Shown here: one piece after another, positions 9,797-20,362 of the stretch
Position numbering within the stretch: position 1 is the first letter of the stretch
How the letters are laid out: every line of letters starts with the position of its first letter
From: Zygosaccharomyces rouxii
Taxonomy: Eukaryota > Ascomycota > Saccharomycetes > Saccharomycetales > Saccharomycetaceae
DNA length: 64,000 bases
Assembly (NCBI RefSeq): GCF_000026365.1
Contig: NC_012994.1
Coordinates: 124,001 to 188,000 of the forward strand
Direction: 5' to 3'
Notes under the pieces: generated by a model
The model's input: the letters and a program-made list of their open reading frames with translations, nothing else
Databases searched by the model: none
What the model was told of the DNA's origin: nothing
Position numbers and translations under genes: made by a program

Positions 9797-10696
9797 CTAC
9801 GTCCCATGAGAAGATTTAAGCATGCTTGAATATTTGACTAGATGGGTCCATTTAACAATTTGGGAACAATCTGGACATTTACCATATCTTGGTATGAGGT
9901 TTCTAATCCCATCTTGTAATTGTTCTTCATCTAAGAAATACCTATGAAGACATCCCAAATGTGCTACAAAGCTGCAATCTTCGTGAACACAAAATGCTAT
10001 AAATGGTTTCAATTGAGGATTATCAGAAGTGTAATCGAAGGTAGTTTGGCATATTCCGCAAGGTATTTCTCCAAATGTCAACCTTTCTCGATATATTTGG
10101 CAAACTCCCATATCTCTATCGAAAAACCCATTGAGAAATTGCTCCACTAATTTTAGATTCGATTCAGAGTAATCTACAGCATTCTCTACCGTTGGAGCAA
10201 TTGTTGGCGATGGTGAATTTTCCACTGTAATTAACCCCATGTCATTAATATTGTACTTATTTTGTATCCAAATGGATTCCACATCTGCATTGAAAAAGTG
10301 GACCACTAAATCCATTCGTTGGAAGTAAATGTTTTTGGCCAACAATCTGGCAGTCCCTAATTTATGATGAATTGTTCTACCACCATTTTTATTCCGCACT
10401 ATTCGTTCGTCATCTGCAATGTAATGTGTCTTGTATCCATGTTGCCAGGCATGCTCAAATTGTAAAGCTGTGATCTTAGAAGGAAATCCATATACTACCA
10501 TAATCACCTCCCATGGTCTCGTACCTTCTCTTCTGGTTCTATAGGCACCCCCTCTAGTCAGTATACCATTATGCTGCCGTAGTCTTCTCACTGGATTAGG
10601 AGTCGATCCTATGTAAAATGATTGCCTCTTGCAGATTGACTGTAAAAGATAGCAGCAGTAGAAGACAGGTACTGGTTTTGAAGATTGTTGATCCAT
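9797..10696 (-). CDS. SLX1: Structure-specific endonuclease subunit Slx1
   Basis: Slx1 is the GIY-YIG nuclease of the Slx1-Slx4 complex, which cuts branched DNA such as stalled forks, 5' flaps and Holliday junctions in the nucleus. The 299-aa product (S. cerevisiae 304) has the GIY-YIG domain at about residues 11-95: YLLQ near 17, FYIG at 27-30, the catalytic-arginine region PVRRLRQH near 35-42, and the metal-binding glutamate in LQFEHAW (about E82). The C-terminal third carries the RING/PHD-like zinc module, with CGIC, HLGCLH and CPDC visible. The start is the ATG at 10696; the frame is open four codons further up but without an ATG. It is divergent from MCX1, about 109 bp apart. Confidence 0.95.
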   Translation of the reverse strand: MDQQSSKPVPVFYCCYLLQSICKRQSFYIGSTPNPVRRLRQHNGILTRGGAYRTRREGTRPWEVIMVVYGFPSKITALQFEHAWQHGYKTHYIADDERIVRNKNGGRTIHHKLGTARLLAKNIYFQRMDLVVHFFNADVESIWIQNKYNINDMGLITVENSPSPTIAPTVENAVDYSESNLKLVEQFLNGFFDRDMGVCQIYRERLTFGEIPCGICQTTFDYTSDNPQLKPFIAFCVHEDCSFVAHLGCLHRYFLDEEQLQDGIRNLIPRYGKCPDCSQIVKWTHLVKYSSMLKSSHGT

Positions 10697-10805
10697 ATTA
10701 TGAATCACCTTCTCTTGTTTTTATAAGATAGGCATCTTAATAAATAAAGTTGAATAACTTTAATTACATATAAATCGAAAGTGATCAAGCAGAAGAAAAA
10801 AAAAG

Positions 10806-12320
10806 ATGATCAGGAGCTCACTGGGTTCTTTCAAGAGGTTTTATTCAGCCAGTCCCAGTGCAATTGCATCCCAAAAATTGGCACAAGGTCGTTTACCATC
10901 TATTCCAACACCTAGAAATATCAAGGCCCATTTAGATGATTATATCGTTGGTCAAGATAAGAGTAAGAAAGTGTTGAGTGTTGCTGTCTATAACCATTAT
11001 TTGAGGAATCATGATAAGAGCAGGAAGAGTGAGCTGCAAAAGGCTCGTACTTTGATTTGGGAAGAGACCCAAAGACGTGAGAAAGAAAGGCAAGATAAAT
11101 TAGGATATGAGAGTAGTGAATCTAAAGCGGGTCTTAAAAATTTACAACAGCAACTGTTGGCCCACCCTGATGATGATCTAGTGCTTAGCAAGAGTAATCT
11201 TATGATGATTGGTCCATCTGGCTCTGGTAAAACTTTAATGGCAACTACTTTGGCAAAAATGTTAGATGTACCTATCGCCATCACGGATTGCACCCAGTTG
11301 ACCCAGGCAGGCTATATTGGTGATAGTGTTGAAGTATGTATAGAGAGGCTTTTGGTTAATGCTGATTTTGATGTTTCCAAAGCAGAACGTGGTATAATCG
11401 TATTAGATGAAGTTGATAAGTTAGCTAAACCAGCGGCAAATATTGGTACCAAGGATGTATCTGGGGAAGGTGTACAACAAGCACTTCTAAAAATCATCGA
11501 AGGTCATAATGTAGAGGTAACCGTTAAACGTCCAGTTAAACAAGGAACCGATAATAAAAACAATCAGACTGCCGCCAAAAAGGACGAAACCTTTGTGATA
11601 GATACGTCGAACATTTTGTTCATGATTATGGGGGCATTTGTTGGATTAGATAAACGTATTGTAAAGAGAGTCAAAGGAGATAGAGGCCTTGACGAATCAA
11701 AAGAGGAAAAGGATTCGAAGGAAGAAATTGAAAAACTAAGATTTAGCAATACCATCGAACAGATAGATTTAGGTAATGGTAAAAAGGAAACGGCATTAAA
11801 TTTAGTTACACCGACTGACCTTATAAGCTTTGGATTAATTCCTGAATTAATTGGCAGAGTTCCCATAATAACTGCATTACAACCTTTAGAAAGAGATGAC
11901 TTATACCATATTTTGAAAGAGCCTAAAAATGCTTTATTGGAACAGTACAGGTACATCTTTAAACAGTTTGGTGTTCAATTATGCATTACTGAAAAGGCAC
12001 TTCAAAGAGTAGCTCAATTTGCCCTAAGAGAAGGCACGGGTGCAAGAGGTCTAAGAGGTATTATGGAAAGATTGTTATTAAATGTGAATTACGAATGCCC
12101 AGATTCTGGTATTTCATACGCATTAGTGACAGAGGAAACTGTGAACTCTTTACAAGAAAAAGACTATTCATTAAGCACAAACGTTGATGTGAAATATTAC
12201 TCTAGAGGTGAGCGAGACCAATTTATCGAGGACACATATAAAGAGGATCCAAAATTGGGCAAAGAATTAGATAGCCAATTCGGTAGAATTTCCACCAGGG
12301 AAAAAGAAGGCAAGCTATAA
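10806..12320 (+). CDS. MCX1: Mitochondrial ClpX-like AAA+ unfoldase Mcx1
   Basis: Mcx1 is a mitochondrial-matrix AAA+ ATPase of the Hsp100/ClpX group. In yeast it works without ClpP and is linked to activation of 5-aminolevulinate synthase in heme synthesis. The N-terminus is a typical presequence (RSS, KR, no acidic residues in about the first 25). The ClpX signature LDDYIVGQ follows, then Walker A GPSGSGKT at 136-143, Walker B IVLDEVDK near 200, a ClpX-type sensor region, and GTGARGLRGIME near 405-416. The length is 504 aa (S. cerevisiae 520). As in yeast Mcx1, there is no N-terminal zinc-binding domain. Its position between SLX1 and the YBR225W orthologue is the conserved order. Confidence 0.95.
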   Translation: MIRSSLGSFKRFYSASPSAIASQKLAQGRLPSIPTPRNIKAHLDDYIVGQDKSKKVLSVAVYNHYLRNHDKSRKSELQKARTLIWEETQRREKERQDKLGYESSESKAGLKNLQQQLLAHPDDDLVLSKSNLMMIGPSGSGKTLMATTLAKMLDVPIAITDCTQLTQAGYIGDSVEVCIERLLVNADFDVSKAERGIIVLDEVDKLAKPAANIGTKDVSGEGVQQALLKIIEGHNVEVTVKRPVKQGTDNKNNQTAAKKDETFVIDTSNILFMIMGAFVGLDKRIVKRVKGDRGLDESKEEKDSKEEIEKLRFSNTIEQIDLGNGKKETALNLVTPTDLISFGLIPELIGRVPIITALQPLERDDLYHILKEPKNALLEQYRYIFKQFGVQLCITEKALQRVAQFALREGTGARGLRGIMERLLLNVNYECPDSGISYALVTEETVNSLQEKDYSLSTNVDVKYYSRGERDQFIEDTYKEDPKLGKELDSQFGRISTREKEGKL

Positions 12321-12540
12321 ATAATGAAAAATTAAATTAAAAAGCAAATAGAAATCGAGAAACCTGTCTCGATTGATTATATTATTGTCATAACTACTAC
12401 TATTCTCTTCTCTAATTCCACTTTGATTAATTTCAGCTAATGAAACAATAAACATATACCACCGTGAAGTTTTTAAAGTGCCCAAACCGTTTCCTGATCA
12501 TTCATTAGTCGAAAATTAAAAAGCATAAAATGAAATGAAA

Positions 12541-14976
12541 TCACCTGGCCTTTTGTGCAACAAGATATAATACCTTCAACGATCCTGCAGTATCATCCAC
12601 TTTACCCATGTGCTCTTTAATAAATCTTCTGAAAAGTGTTGTTGGATCAGTTCCTTTTGGAGGTGCTGTAGGATCTGGCAAGAATTTCCTAAACAAAAGG
12701 TCCCAAGTAATCTCAGAATAAATTTCGTAAAGGCATCCCATCTCTGTAGCACAGTCACCCGTTTTTAAACTTAAAACTGAATATCTTAAATTTGTAAATC
12801 CAACATCTTTAAAAGCCTGTGCCAAATGCTGAGTAGGGTGGATATGAACACCCTTTTCTATCGCAGCTAAGGATATAGCATCTAGAATTCTATCCCTTTC
12901 CTGCGTAGTTGGAAACTCTTGCATAGATTCATCGGTTGCTGAGGCAAAAGAATTCAAAATCCCAATATCAATCACGCTCGCTAAAGCGTAACCTCCTGGA
13001 AGTAAAACTCTATGCATTTCTCTTAGCAAATTTCTCCATTTGTTAAAAGCTAGACCCATCCAAACTCTGGGACAAAAAATTGCGGGTATTGAATCATCGG
13101 CGAATGGCAATCTCAATTGTAGACTCTCCTTACTATACAATAATGCGTTTCTAGAGTCAGAAATATCTTGGTTATTGGAAGTTGAAGATGAAGTAGTCTT
13201 TGGGGTATCCTGAGCTTCTTTCGGTAGAAGGAATTGTGTGGGTAAATCGATTCTTTTGTAGTTACTAAGGTATCGACTGAAGTAACTTTCTAACCAAGCA
13301 TTTTCTACTGGATGGCCCTGACCATCTGTAGTTGGATGGTCTTTCTTTGTTGCTGAAGATGATGAAGAAGTAGCTGCAGAAGCCGCTGCTGCCGCTGCTG
13401 AAGAAGATCCGGCGGATGGTGTTGTAGGTGCTTGATGTTTTCTTTTGAAAAGACTTGACAATCCAGTTTTTTTCCCCAATTTACTTGCCACTTTCTTTCT
13501 TGAAGGTTCAGGGTATGCACTACTACTTGGTGATTCCCTATCAGCACTACTATCTAAACTATTCGTTGGTGTAACTTCATTGCCTGGAGTCTGACCAAAA
13601 CCCTTTGTAATTGGAGACGACATTTCATCCATGTACAGACTACCAGATCTACGTCCCATACAGTCCAGCAAGTACCTACCTGCATTTTCATTAGTAACTT
13701 CAACCAATTCAGCTTCATCATTAACAATATTAACCATAGATGATGTAGATTTAGAATTGTCGGAGCCTAATACGGCCCTCGTATCACTTTCATCCATCAT
13801 CCAAGGTGAAACGTCAATGGGATAATCTGCAATTTTCAGATTTGGTTCGTCATAAGCTAATTGCCAGCCTAATCTTGCTTCCTGATATGGCCTTAATAAA
13901 AGTATATCAATGTCATCAGTAGTTTCAATCATGCTTGGCTTAGAAGTCATCAGAGTAGCACCTGTTTGTGGAACGTAAATTGCAGTTGGCTGTGAGGCTT
14001 GATGTCTTGTATTTGCCTTTCTCTGCAATAAATGTTGAACTACATCTGCAGAGAAAAAAGTTGAATTGGATTGTGAAATACATCTTTGAGATTGCATGTA
14101 CCACAACGAAATTACTGTTTCTATTTCCGAATAGTCCTTTGAAGCATCATAAGATGCATAATTTCTATCAATCGGCGCATCTTGCTGATAAAAAGGGAAA
14201 CGTTGGTAAGCATACAGTCTTGATTTCAAGTAATGTCCAATATATGCACCAAAAGAATTTAGCCTTTTTTTCGAATATAGTTGAGCCTCTTTGGATTTTG
14301 AATCCATGTTAAACGAGAGGAAGATGTTCATCGGTTTGAAATTCTCATTGTAGGATGGCGTATAAAGAATTTGCTTAAGCTCGCCATCAATTGGTATATT
14401 AATAACGTTAAATGACTGGTGCTTTACGAGTACGCTGCTGCCCAGGCGTGGCAACATGTTCCAATCAACAACTCTTCTTCTATGAAGATTTGCTGCCACT
14501 TTCGAAGTATTCCCATGGATACTGAAAGCAGGTGTCAACCCAAAATCCTTATCCTCATTATCGTTATTATTATTATTAGTATTATTATCACTACTACTCT
14601 CGGTATTATCAAATGCATCACTATCAATTGTATCCATTGATTGAACCTGATTCAATTTCGAACTTTTCGTATCATTAAAATCCGTCGGATGCATGTTCCT
14701 CCGTCTGCTTGGTTTTGGAGATATCGTTGATGAACTAGAAACCGATTTATCTTTGTTGCTCATTAAATCTTGTAAATCGTCACCTTTCACAGATGCAATC
14801 TCTTCTTGTAATTTGGATATTTCACCTCTCATCTTATCTCTATGCGATCCTGTGCTTTCTCTACTCGTTCTACTGCCAATAGATCCAACGTCGCTATTAC
14901 CAATAGATGTATTTTTAGCACTGCCACCACTACCATACACATTATCTCTGCTCGTTTTAAACCCATCAGATCCCAT
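12541..14976 (-). CDS. YBR225W-like protein with methyltransferase-like C-terminal region
   Basis: The 811-aa protein matches uncharacterised S. cerevisiae YBR225W (about 900 aa) by position beside MCX1 and overall organisation. The N-terminal 130 residues are Ser/Asn/Asp-rich and disordered. A Ser/Ala low-complexity segment lies around residues 520-550. The C-terminal third has a layout recalling SAM-dependent methyltransferases: LPFADDSIPAIF followed by LLREMHRVLLPGGYAL, like the post-motif region of class I enzymes. I do not see a clear glycine-rich SAM motif I, so activity is unproven. The ATG at 14976 is the first in frame (the frame is open upstream without an ATG). No function is known for the family. 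Confidence 0.8.
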   Translation of the reverse strand: MGSDGFKTSRDNVYGSGGSAKNTSIGNSDVGSIGSRTSRESTGSHRDKMRGEISKLQEEIASVKGDDLQDLMSNKDKSVSSSSTISPKPSRRRNMHPTDFNDTKSSKLNQVQSMDTIDSDAFDNTESSSDNNTNNNNNDNEDKDFGLTPAFSIHGNTSKVAANLHRRRVVDWNMLPRLGSSVLVKHQSFNVINIPIDGELKQILYTPSYNENFKPMNIFLSFNMDSKSKEAQLYSKKRLNSFGAYIGHYLKSRLYAYQRFPFYQQDAPIDRNYASYDASKDYSEIETVISLWYMQSQRCISQSNSTFFSADVVQHLLQRKANTRHQASQPTAIYVPQTGATLMTSKPSMIETTDDIDILLLRPYQEARLGWQLAYDEPNLKIADYPIDVSPWMMDESDTRAVLGSDNSKSTSSMVNIVNDEAELVEVTNENAGRYLLDCMGRRSGSLYMDEMSSPITKGFGQTPGNEVTPTNSLDSSADRESPSSSAYPEPSRKKVASKLGKKTGLSSLFKRKHQAPTTPSAGSSSAAAAAASAATSSSSSATKKDHPTTDGQGHPVENAWLESYFSRYLSNYKRIDLPTQFLLPKEAQDTPKTTSSSTSNNQDISDSRNALLYSKESLQLRLPFADDSIPAIFCPRVWMGLAFNKWRNLLREMHRVLLPGGYALASVIDIGILNSFASATDESMQEFPTTQERDRILDAISLAAIEKGVHIHPTQHLAQAFKDVGFTNLRYSVLSLKTGDCATEMGCLYEIYSEITWDLLFRKFLPDPTAPPKGTDPTTLFRRFIKEHMGKVDDTAGSLKVLYLVAQKAR

Positions 14977-15486
14977 GATTCCTCTCTTCTTCAACACTCA
15001 CGCCTTCTTTAAATCTTTACTCTTTCTTCAATAGAAATGGAGAGTTTGAAAGTCAAAAATCACTCTTGCATTAACATTCAGCTCCAGTCTCAATCTAACC
15101 GTTAAACAACAGAATCTGAATCCTCTTGTAAATGATTTCTTTCTGTTTAGATGACTGTTTATACACACTATTAATCCCTTTTTACTTCAACTTTTTTCAA
15201 CTTCGCAAGGCGACTGAAAATTTATAGTGGTGATACGGAAATCAAAAAATGAATAGTATAAAAATTAAACTTTTGATAATGGGTCAGATAATTTTAATGG
15301 TATTAAAACCACCCGCCGCTGAGCCTTAAAAATTTGCAGAATTTTTATATACAATTGAAAAAAATTCCTCTAGCCTGGTTTATAAGTAATCCCATGTTGA
15401 AATGCAAGAATGGTGACAAAAATAATGTTGAAAAATGCAATGTTGAATATGCGGAGATTGAGCGGCAGCAGATATAATACTGCAGC
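14977..15486. promoter_or_regulatory. Promoter of the YBR225W-like gene and MET13 3' flank
   Basis: Some 510 bp separate the two minus-strand genes. The sequence is AT-rich, with short A/T runs and no credible ORF or RNA gene. It should contain the promoter of the YBR225W-like gene and the MET13 terminator. Confidence 0.5.
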
Positions 15487-17286
15487 TTAAATGCTTGATA
15501 GGAGGTTGAAAATCCTATTCTCTGGTGAAATGAAATCATTATCAACAATATTCACCAAGACGTAATCGTCAATTAGATGTTGCAAAAGTTTAACGCTTTG
15601 ATCACAGCGGTGATTGATGAAATTTAACTTCCACTCCTCACAGATGTGATAAAATTCTTGTTTCCATGCCAAGAATGAAACTTTTTCCACGATTGTTGGC
15701 TGTAGTACTTCACGACCTGGGAAAATACCCCAAGTTACCGCATTAGCCCTTGTACCATCTTGATGGTTTGTAGTTAAATTACCATTGTGATCCACCGCAA
15801 AATAAGTGAGCATAACATCGTTTACCAGACAATCGTGTAATTTGGACAATTTTTCCTTAGGTAATAAGAATTCCAAATACATCTTCTGGTAAACGTAACC
15901 ATCACGAGGACCCCAGCCATGTACAGGGTGACTAGATTTGACACCGTTCAACTGTGGTTGTGAATTAATGGTAATAATCAATTTTTGATTCAAAGTGACC
16001 AACTCAGGTAGAATATCATCAACTTCATGGTTTAACGAAGTGTCACTCCATGGTAGATATTTCAATTCACCACGCAAGTAGTTAATAACCAACTGAGCAA
16101 TATCTTCCATGGAGTTTGGCGCAGACCATAATTCCAATGATTTTTTACCTGATTGACGGATTAAGGATGCACCACACAGATCTAAATCACCAAATGCAGG
16201 CGAAGATGAATCACCAAATCTACCGTTGGGAAATTCATCAACGGACCATTGAGAGGTTCTAGCGACATACGAATAAGGTCTTCTTTGCCAAAAGATAGGT
16301 CTGACTTCTTCGTTACGTCTTTGAGGATTTAATGATTTACGCCATGGCAGAATGGCTAAATGATTGTCCAATGGCTCATCATGGCTTGGCAATAATTCCA
16401 TACGATCCAAAATCATCTGTGGCGCTTTTTCCAAGTTCATGGTGTAAATGTGTAGATGAGACACATATCCACTATCTAACAATTTTTGACAAAGTGAGAC
16501 TATTAAATCTGTCCCCACTTCACGAACCAATTGATCGTCGTCCTTGATTGGATCTAGTCTATCAAAATATTCTTGTGGAATGTGAACGTCACACCAATTA
16601 GCTCTTCTCAAAAAAGCTGCATACGTAGTGATAGGCATAATTCCTGGAATCAATGGAACATCAACACCCTTGGCTCTAACACGTTGACACCATTTGATGA
16701 AGAGATCTGCATCGTAGAACATTTGGGTAATAATGAAATTGGCACCAGCATCAACTTTTTCCTTTAAGTGATCCAATAAAGTTTCATCATCACCTGCAGT
16801 CTCTGGGTGACCTTCTGGATATCCTGCCACACCGATATCAAAATAATCACCATATTTATCTCTGATGTATCTGACTAGATCTTTAGCATATTGAAATCCA
16901 CCTTCGACCGGTTGCCAAGAATCCGAATTAACTGGTGGATCACCCCTAAGTGCCAAGATATTTTGACAACCTGATAGACGTGCGCTTTCAAGAGCATCAT
17001 CGATCTGTGAAACCGGCATGTTCGTGCATGTGAGATGCATACAAGTCTCCAATCCGAGGACAGATTGTGATGTTTCCACTAAATCGGTCGTTAATTGCGA
17101 AAGGACACCACCACCAGCATTCCATGTAACATCAATAAACTGTGGTAAAGTTGATTGATACATTCTGTCCATTCTATCGTAAAGATTTTGGACACCTTGA
17201 GTCGTCTTAGGCACAAAGTACTCAAACGAAAAGGTTGGTTTGGTCGATTTAGACCTATGATTCTGTAGCTTTTCCGAAATCCTCAT
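15487..17286 (-). CDS. MET13: Methylenetetrahydrofolate reductase Met13
   Basis: Met13 reduces 5,10-methylene-THF to 5-methyl-THF in the cytosol, supplying the methyl group for methionine synthase. The 599-aa product (S. cerevisiae Met13 600) closely follows Met13 and not Met12. It begins MRISEKL and contains TFSFEYFVPKTTQGVQNLYD and the FAD-domain motifs ETCMHLTCTN and NILALRGDPP. The PIIPGIMPI-type strand (LIPGIMPITTY) and HLHIYTMNLEKAP follow. The C-terminal regulatory domain has DEFPNGRFGDSSSPAFGD and NAVTWGIFPGRE. MON1, its S. cerevisiae neighbour, lies 14 kb away here with ROT2-SLX1-MCX1 between them. A CACGTG element upstream suggests control by the Cbf1/Met4 sulfur regulon. Confidence 0.97.
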   Translation of the reverse strand: MRISEKLQNHRSKSTKPTFSFEYFVPKTTQGVQNLYDRMDRMYQSTLPQFIDVTWNAGGGVLSQLTTDLVETSQSVLGLETCMHLTCTNMPVSQIDDALESARLSGCQNILALRGDPPVNSDSWQPVEGGFQYAKDLVRYIRDKYGDYFDIGVAGYPEGHPETAGDDETLLDHLKEKVDAGANFIITQMFYDADLFIKWCQRVRAKGVDVPLIPGIMPITTYAAFLRRANWCDVHIPQEYFDRLDPIKDDDQLVREVGTDLIVSLCQKLLDSGYVSHLHIYTMNLEKAPQMILDRMELLPSHDEPLDNHLAILPWRKSLNPQRRNEEVRPIFWQRRPYSYVARTSQWSVDEFPNGRFGDSSSPAFGDLDLCGASLIRQSGKKSLELWSAPNSMEDIAQLVINYLRGELKYLPWSDTSLNHEVDDILPELVTLNQKLIITINSQPQLNGVKSSHPVHGWGPRDGYVYQKMYLEFLLPKEKLSKLHDCLVNDVMLTYFAVDHNGNLTTNHQDGTRANAVTWGIFPGREVLQPTIVEKVSFLAWKQEFYHICEEWKLNFINHRCDQSVKLLQHLIDDYVLVNIVDNDFISPENRIFNLLSSI

Positions 17287-18717
17287 CTTGATTCTAGCGA
17301 TACTTTAGCAACTATCTAGCAAAACTTGAAGGATATCCTAGCGAAAATCTTGGGGTCTAGTTCTTGCAATGATCGTAAAGTACTGACTGTCTTGAACAAC
17401 TTCCAACTTTATGGCTTTCTTAAATATGTACCCTGTGAAATTTCATGTGATAATTCCGACGAGTCATGTCGGTGTTATAACGCCCTACGTTGAGTAAGAT
17501 CACGTGAAATTGCATCGTTTAAAATATTAGCCGCCAATATAGAAAAGTATACGCTCTTGCCTCAAAAAAATGTAATCTTACCTCCTATTTGTGAGCGGAG
17601 GGCTTTATGCTTGACCTTACTTGATACTTCTAAGCGCTATGTAAATCCGGGGTAATACGAAATATTTAACGATATACACAATTTAGTTCAGTCTGAAGAA
17701 AAATCGATTCTTTTAATGGTATTTCATCTGCTTCTACCAGTTTTGATTTGGGGGTAATGAATCTTAGAGTATGGCTTGGGTGACTAGTTCTGTGGTCCCG
17801 TTCATCGACCCCAGGTTGACCGAGTAATGTAACCACACATTTAGATAATCCCGACATTACTACTGCAATTCTTGATATGGATTTATTCTCCCCTGTAATA
17901 GTAAAGAAATTTCGCTTCTCATGAGAGTCTTGTTCTTTTGCTTACGTGGCTCTAAATTGGCAGTGTGTTCATCCTTATACGAATCGTAACGCTTATCTTG
18001 TAGTCATCCTTAAATTCTAGGGGCTTGATTGTCGGTGTAAGCTGAAATAGTATTAACTTAGGCTGAAAGCAGGAATGATGGTATCCAATCGTTTAGTTTT
18101 GTAGTAGCTATGAGTCAACAAGTAAATTTACCAGATGTTTCTAAGTGATGTTGTTGAATCGTTATGACTGGATGCTAATAGAATTATGTTGGAAAAAAGC
18201 TAAACAAGACCAATTTTTGGGCCTGTTGGAGCTCCAGAAAGTTCTTCACAAGATAATTTCTCGAGAACACAAGTTTCTCACTGTATTTTCTACTTTTTTC
18301 ACTGTACATATTGATTATTTCATATAATTTCTGTCGTCGCGACACACTGACACCGTTTACATGATATATGGCAAAAGGCTAGAAATATTTCTAATTGGAA
18401 ATAGCATAAATAGGGTATTAAGTACTAGAGAGCTTATAGGTTTTCTGGTATTATCCTCAGAAATTATAGTGAATATTGGCATTGTTTACCAGTAAAGATT
18501 AGAGAAAGGGACAGAATAATAGACCTTTGAAGGCGCTCCTTTCGAAGTTGGAAATTAATATCACATTTCAAAATAAAGCCGTGAATGACTGCCGTTTAAA
18601 ATCAATCTGATCTCGAATATGTTACCTTTTCTTTGTTTCACGTGTAATACGCTCTTTAACATGGTTATTGATTAAGTCCACTTTCACAAGAACATCAACT
18701 TGTAAAGATCTATCAAA
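17287..18717. other. Intergenic region MET13-TDP1
   Basis: This 1.4-kb divergent promoter region contains no gene I can support. A 63-codon minus frame at 17666-17857 and short frames near 18110-18330 have no recognised similarity and no codon pattern like the neighbours. E-box elements at 17499-17507 and 18639-18644 are listed separately or noted with them. Confidence 0.5.
17499..17507. promoter_or_regulatory. CACGTG E-box upstream of MET13 (candidate Cbf1/Met4 site)
   Basis: ATCACGTGA lies about 215 bp above the MET13 start. TCACGTG is the established Cbf1-Met4-Met28 binding core of sulfur-amino-acid genes, and MET13 belongs to that pathway. A related CATGTGA occurs near 17443, and another CACGTG (18639-18644) lies 75 bp above TDP1. 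Confidence 0.6.
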
Positions 18718-20259
18718 ATGGTATCTGATACTAGGAAGCGTGTTGCTGAAAGATGGAGTCGGGTTGATTATCGCTCTGGTGCAATTGAACCTGCTGTTAA
18801 GAAACCCAAATCAGAAGTTATCGACCTTACGGGTTCTGATTCTGATAATAGTGATAATGGTGATCAAGAAGAACAAGGACCGCCTGTTAAACCTAATTAC
18901 CCTTTTAAATTAGTAAAGTCTCAAATATTCGACAAGAATCTGAAAAACTCTCATCACCTCATCGATCTAAGAGACGTTCTCCACGATCCATCGCTGCGTA
19001 AGTCGTTTTTATTCAGTTTTCAATACGAGTTAGACTTCCTACTGGAACAATTTCATCCTAATGTACAAAAGATTGTGCTAGTGGCTCAAGAAGGTACTGT
19101 TTTACCGCCAACAACACCTAAGGCGCTATCATGGGTGGGCAAAACTCATCTTTGTGAATTTCGCATGCCTCCATTCACTTGTCATCATTCTAAACTAATT
19201 ATTAACGTCTATCAGGATGGATCCTTGCAGTTATTCATGCCATCAAACAATTTCACATATGCAGAGACGAATTACCCCCAGCAAGTTTGTTGGGTGAGCC
19301 CTCGACTGTCCGCGTGCGCTAGTCCAGCAAGCAGTTCATTCCAATCGGATCTTTTGAACTATTTGAAGTCCTACGATTTGAGGGAAATCAATCGATACAT
19401 TATACCTGAGGTAGAAAAATTTAATTTCGAACCTCTGGAAGGTACAGAATTTGTCTATTCAACACCTTCGAAAGACTACCTTTCTGGCTTCCAGTTACTG
19501 GCTCAGAAATTGCGATATAAAAAGGAAAACGGTGATACCAGCATTAAGCATCACCTTAGTCACTATTTGTGTCAAAGCTCCAGTGTAGGCAATTCACTGT
19601 CTAGGAAAGAACCATGCAATCTGCTCACGCACATGATTATCCCCGTGTTGGAAGGTATAATTCCCAAGGACTCTAAGAAATTACCATCAACTTCTCAACT
19701 GCTAGAGGATTATCGTTCCCATCACATTGTTCCCTATTTGCTATACCCTACAGTGCAAGAGATTGTAGATTCGCCAGTCGGCTGGTTATGCAGTGGTTGG
19801 TTTAATTTCAATTATAACAAAGACATGGCACATTACAACATGTTAAGAGATGAATTTAACATTTTTCACAAGCAAAAAAAGTCTCAATTATCCCCTCAAC
19901 GTAGGGCTACTCCATCACATTCTAAATTTTATATGAAAAGCACTACCAGGAACCCAAATGAAAAACCATTCCGTGAATTGGACTGGTGTCTGTTTACATC
20001 TGCAAACTTAAGTTTTAGCGCTTGGGGTAAGACTTCAGCTAAACCAAGAAATTACGAAGTAGGCATTCTACTAAAATCGCCTGATCTGCGTTGTCAAAGT
20101 TTCGTAGACCTCATTTACAACACAAAGCTACAGAACGATTCAGAGAACACCAATGGAACCACCGTCGCAGTACCATGGACACCAGATCTAGAGCCATACG
20201 AGAAAATTGACGAAACATTTTGCATATCAAAGGATTATTCCCAATTGTCGAGTTCCTGA
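18718..20259 (+). CDS. TDP1: Tyrosyl-DNA phosphodiesterase 1
   Basis: Tdp1 hydrolyses 3'-phosphotyrosyl bonds to release stalled topoisomerase I (and other 3' adducts) from DNA in the nucleus. It is a phospholipase-D superfamily enzyme with two HxK motifs. Both are visible: H157-S-K159, and H401-S-K403 followed by WCLFTSANLSFSAWG, which supplies the conserved Asn. The length is 513 aa (S. cerevisiae 544). The N-terminal 60 residues are basic/acidic and unstructured, with an acidic DSDSDNSDNGD-like patch. The ATG at 18718 opens the frame. TDP1 next to PCS60 matches YBR223C-YBR222C. Confidence 0.95.
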   Translation: MVSDTRKRVAERWSRVDYRSGAIEPAVKKPKSEVIDLTGSDSDNSDNGDQEEQGPPVKPNYPFKLVKSQIFDKNLKNSHHLIDLRDVLHDPSLRKSFLFSFQYELDFLLEQFHPNVQKIVLVAQEGTVLPPTTPKALSWVGKTHLCEFRMPPFTCHHSKLIINVYQDGSLQLFMPSNNFTYAETNYPQQVCWVSPRLSACASPASSSFQSDLLNYLKSYDLREINRYIIPEVEKFNFEPLEGTEFVYSTPSKDYLSGFQLLAQKLRYKKENGDTSIKHHLSHYLCQSSSVGNSLSRKEPCNLLTHMIIPVLEGIIPKDSKKLPSTSQLLEDYRSHHIVPYLLYPTVQEIVDSPVGWLCSGWFNFNYNKDMAHYNMLRDEFNIFHKQKKSQLSPQRRATPSHSKFYMKSTTRNPNEKPFRELDWCLFTSANLSFSAWGKTSAKPRNYEVGILLKSPDLRCQSFVDLIYNTKLQNDSENTNGTTVAVPWTPDLEPYEKIDETFCISKDYSQLSSS

Positions 20260-20283
20260 GGTAGTAATACTAGTGGTCTGCGG

Positions 20284-20291
20284 CACGTGAC
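20284..20291. promoter_or_regulatory. CACGTGAC element upstream of PCS60
   Basis: A CACGTG E-box sits about 170 bp above the PCS60 ATG and 25 bp past the TDP1 stop, within a 199-bp intergenic space. It is a candidate bHLH (Cbf1-type) or phosphate-regulator site; which one cannot be told from sequence. Confidence 0.4.
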
Positions 20292-20362
20292 TTAGACATT
20301 GCCGATCCGAAGAAGCTCCGAATGATTTCACCCGATGACCTATACGGCTTTCGGGCTATCAG

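Noticed and set aside
17666..17857. 63-codon minus ORF in the MET13-TDP1 gap
   Set aside because: No recognisable similarity and ordinary length for a chance frame in 1.4 kb of intergenic DNA.
18110..18330. Short fragment beginning MSQQVNLPDVSK and nearby GPVGAPESSSQ-like stretch
   Set aside because: Looks faintly protein-like, but the frames are broken within a few dozen codons and match no family I recognise; too weak to call a relic.
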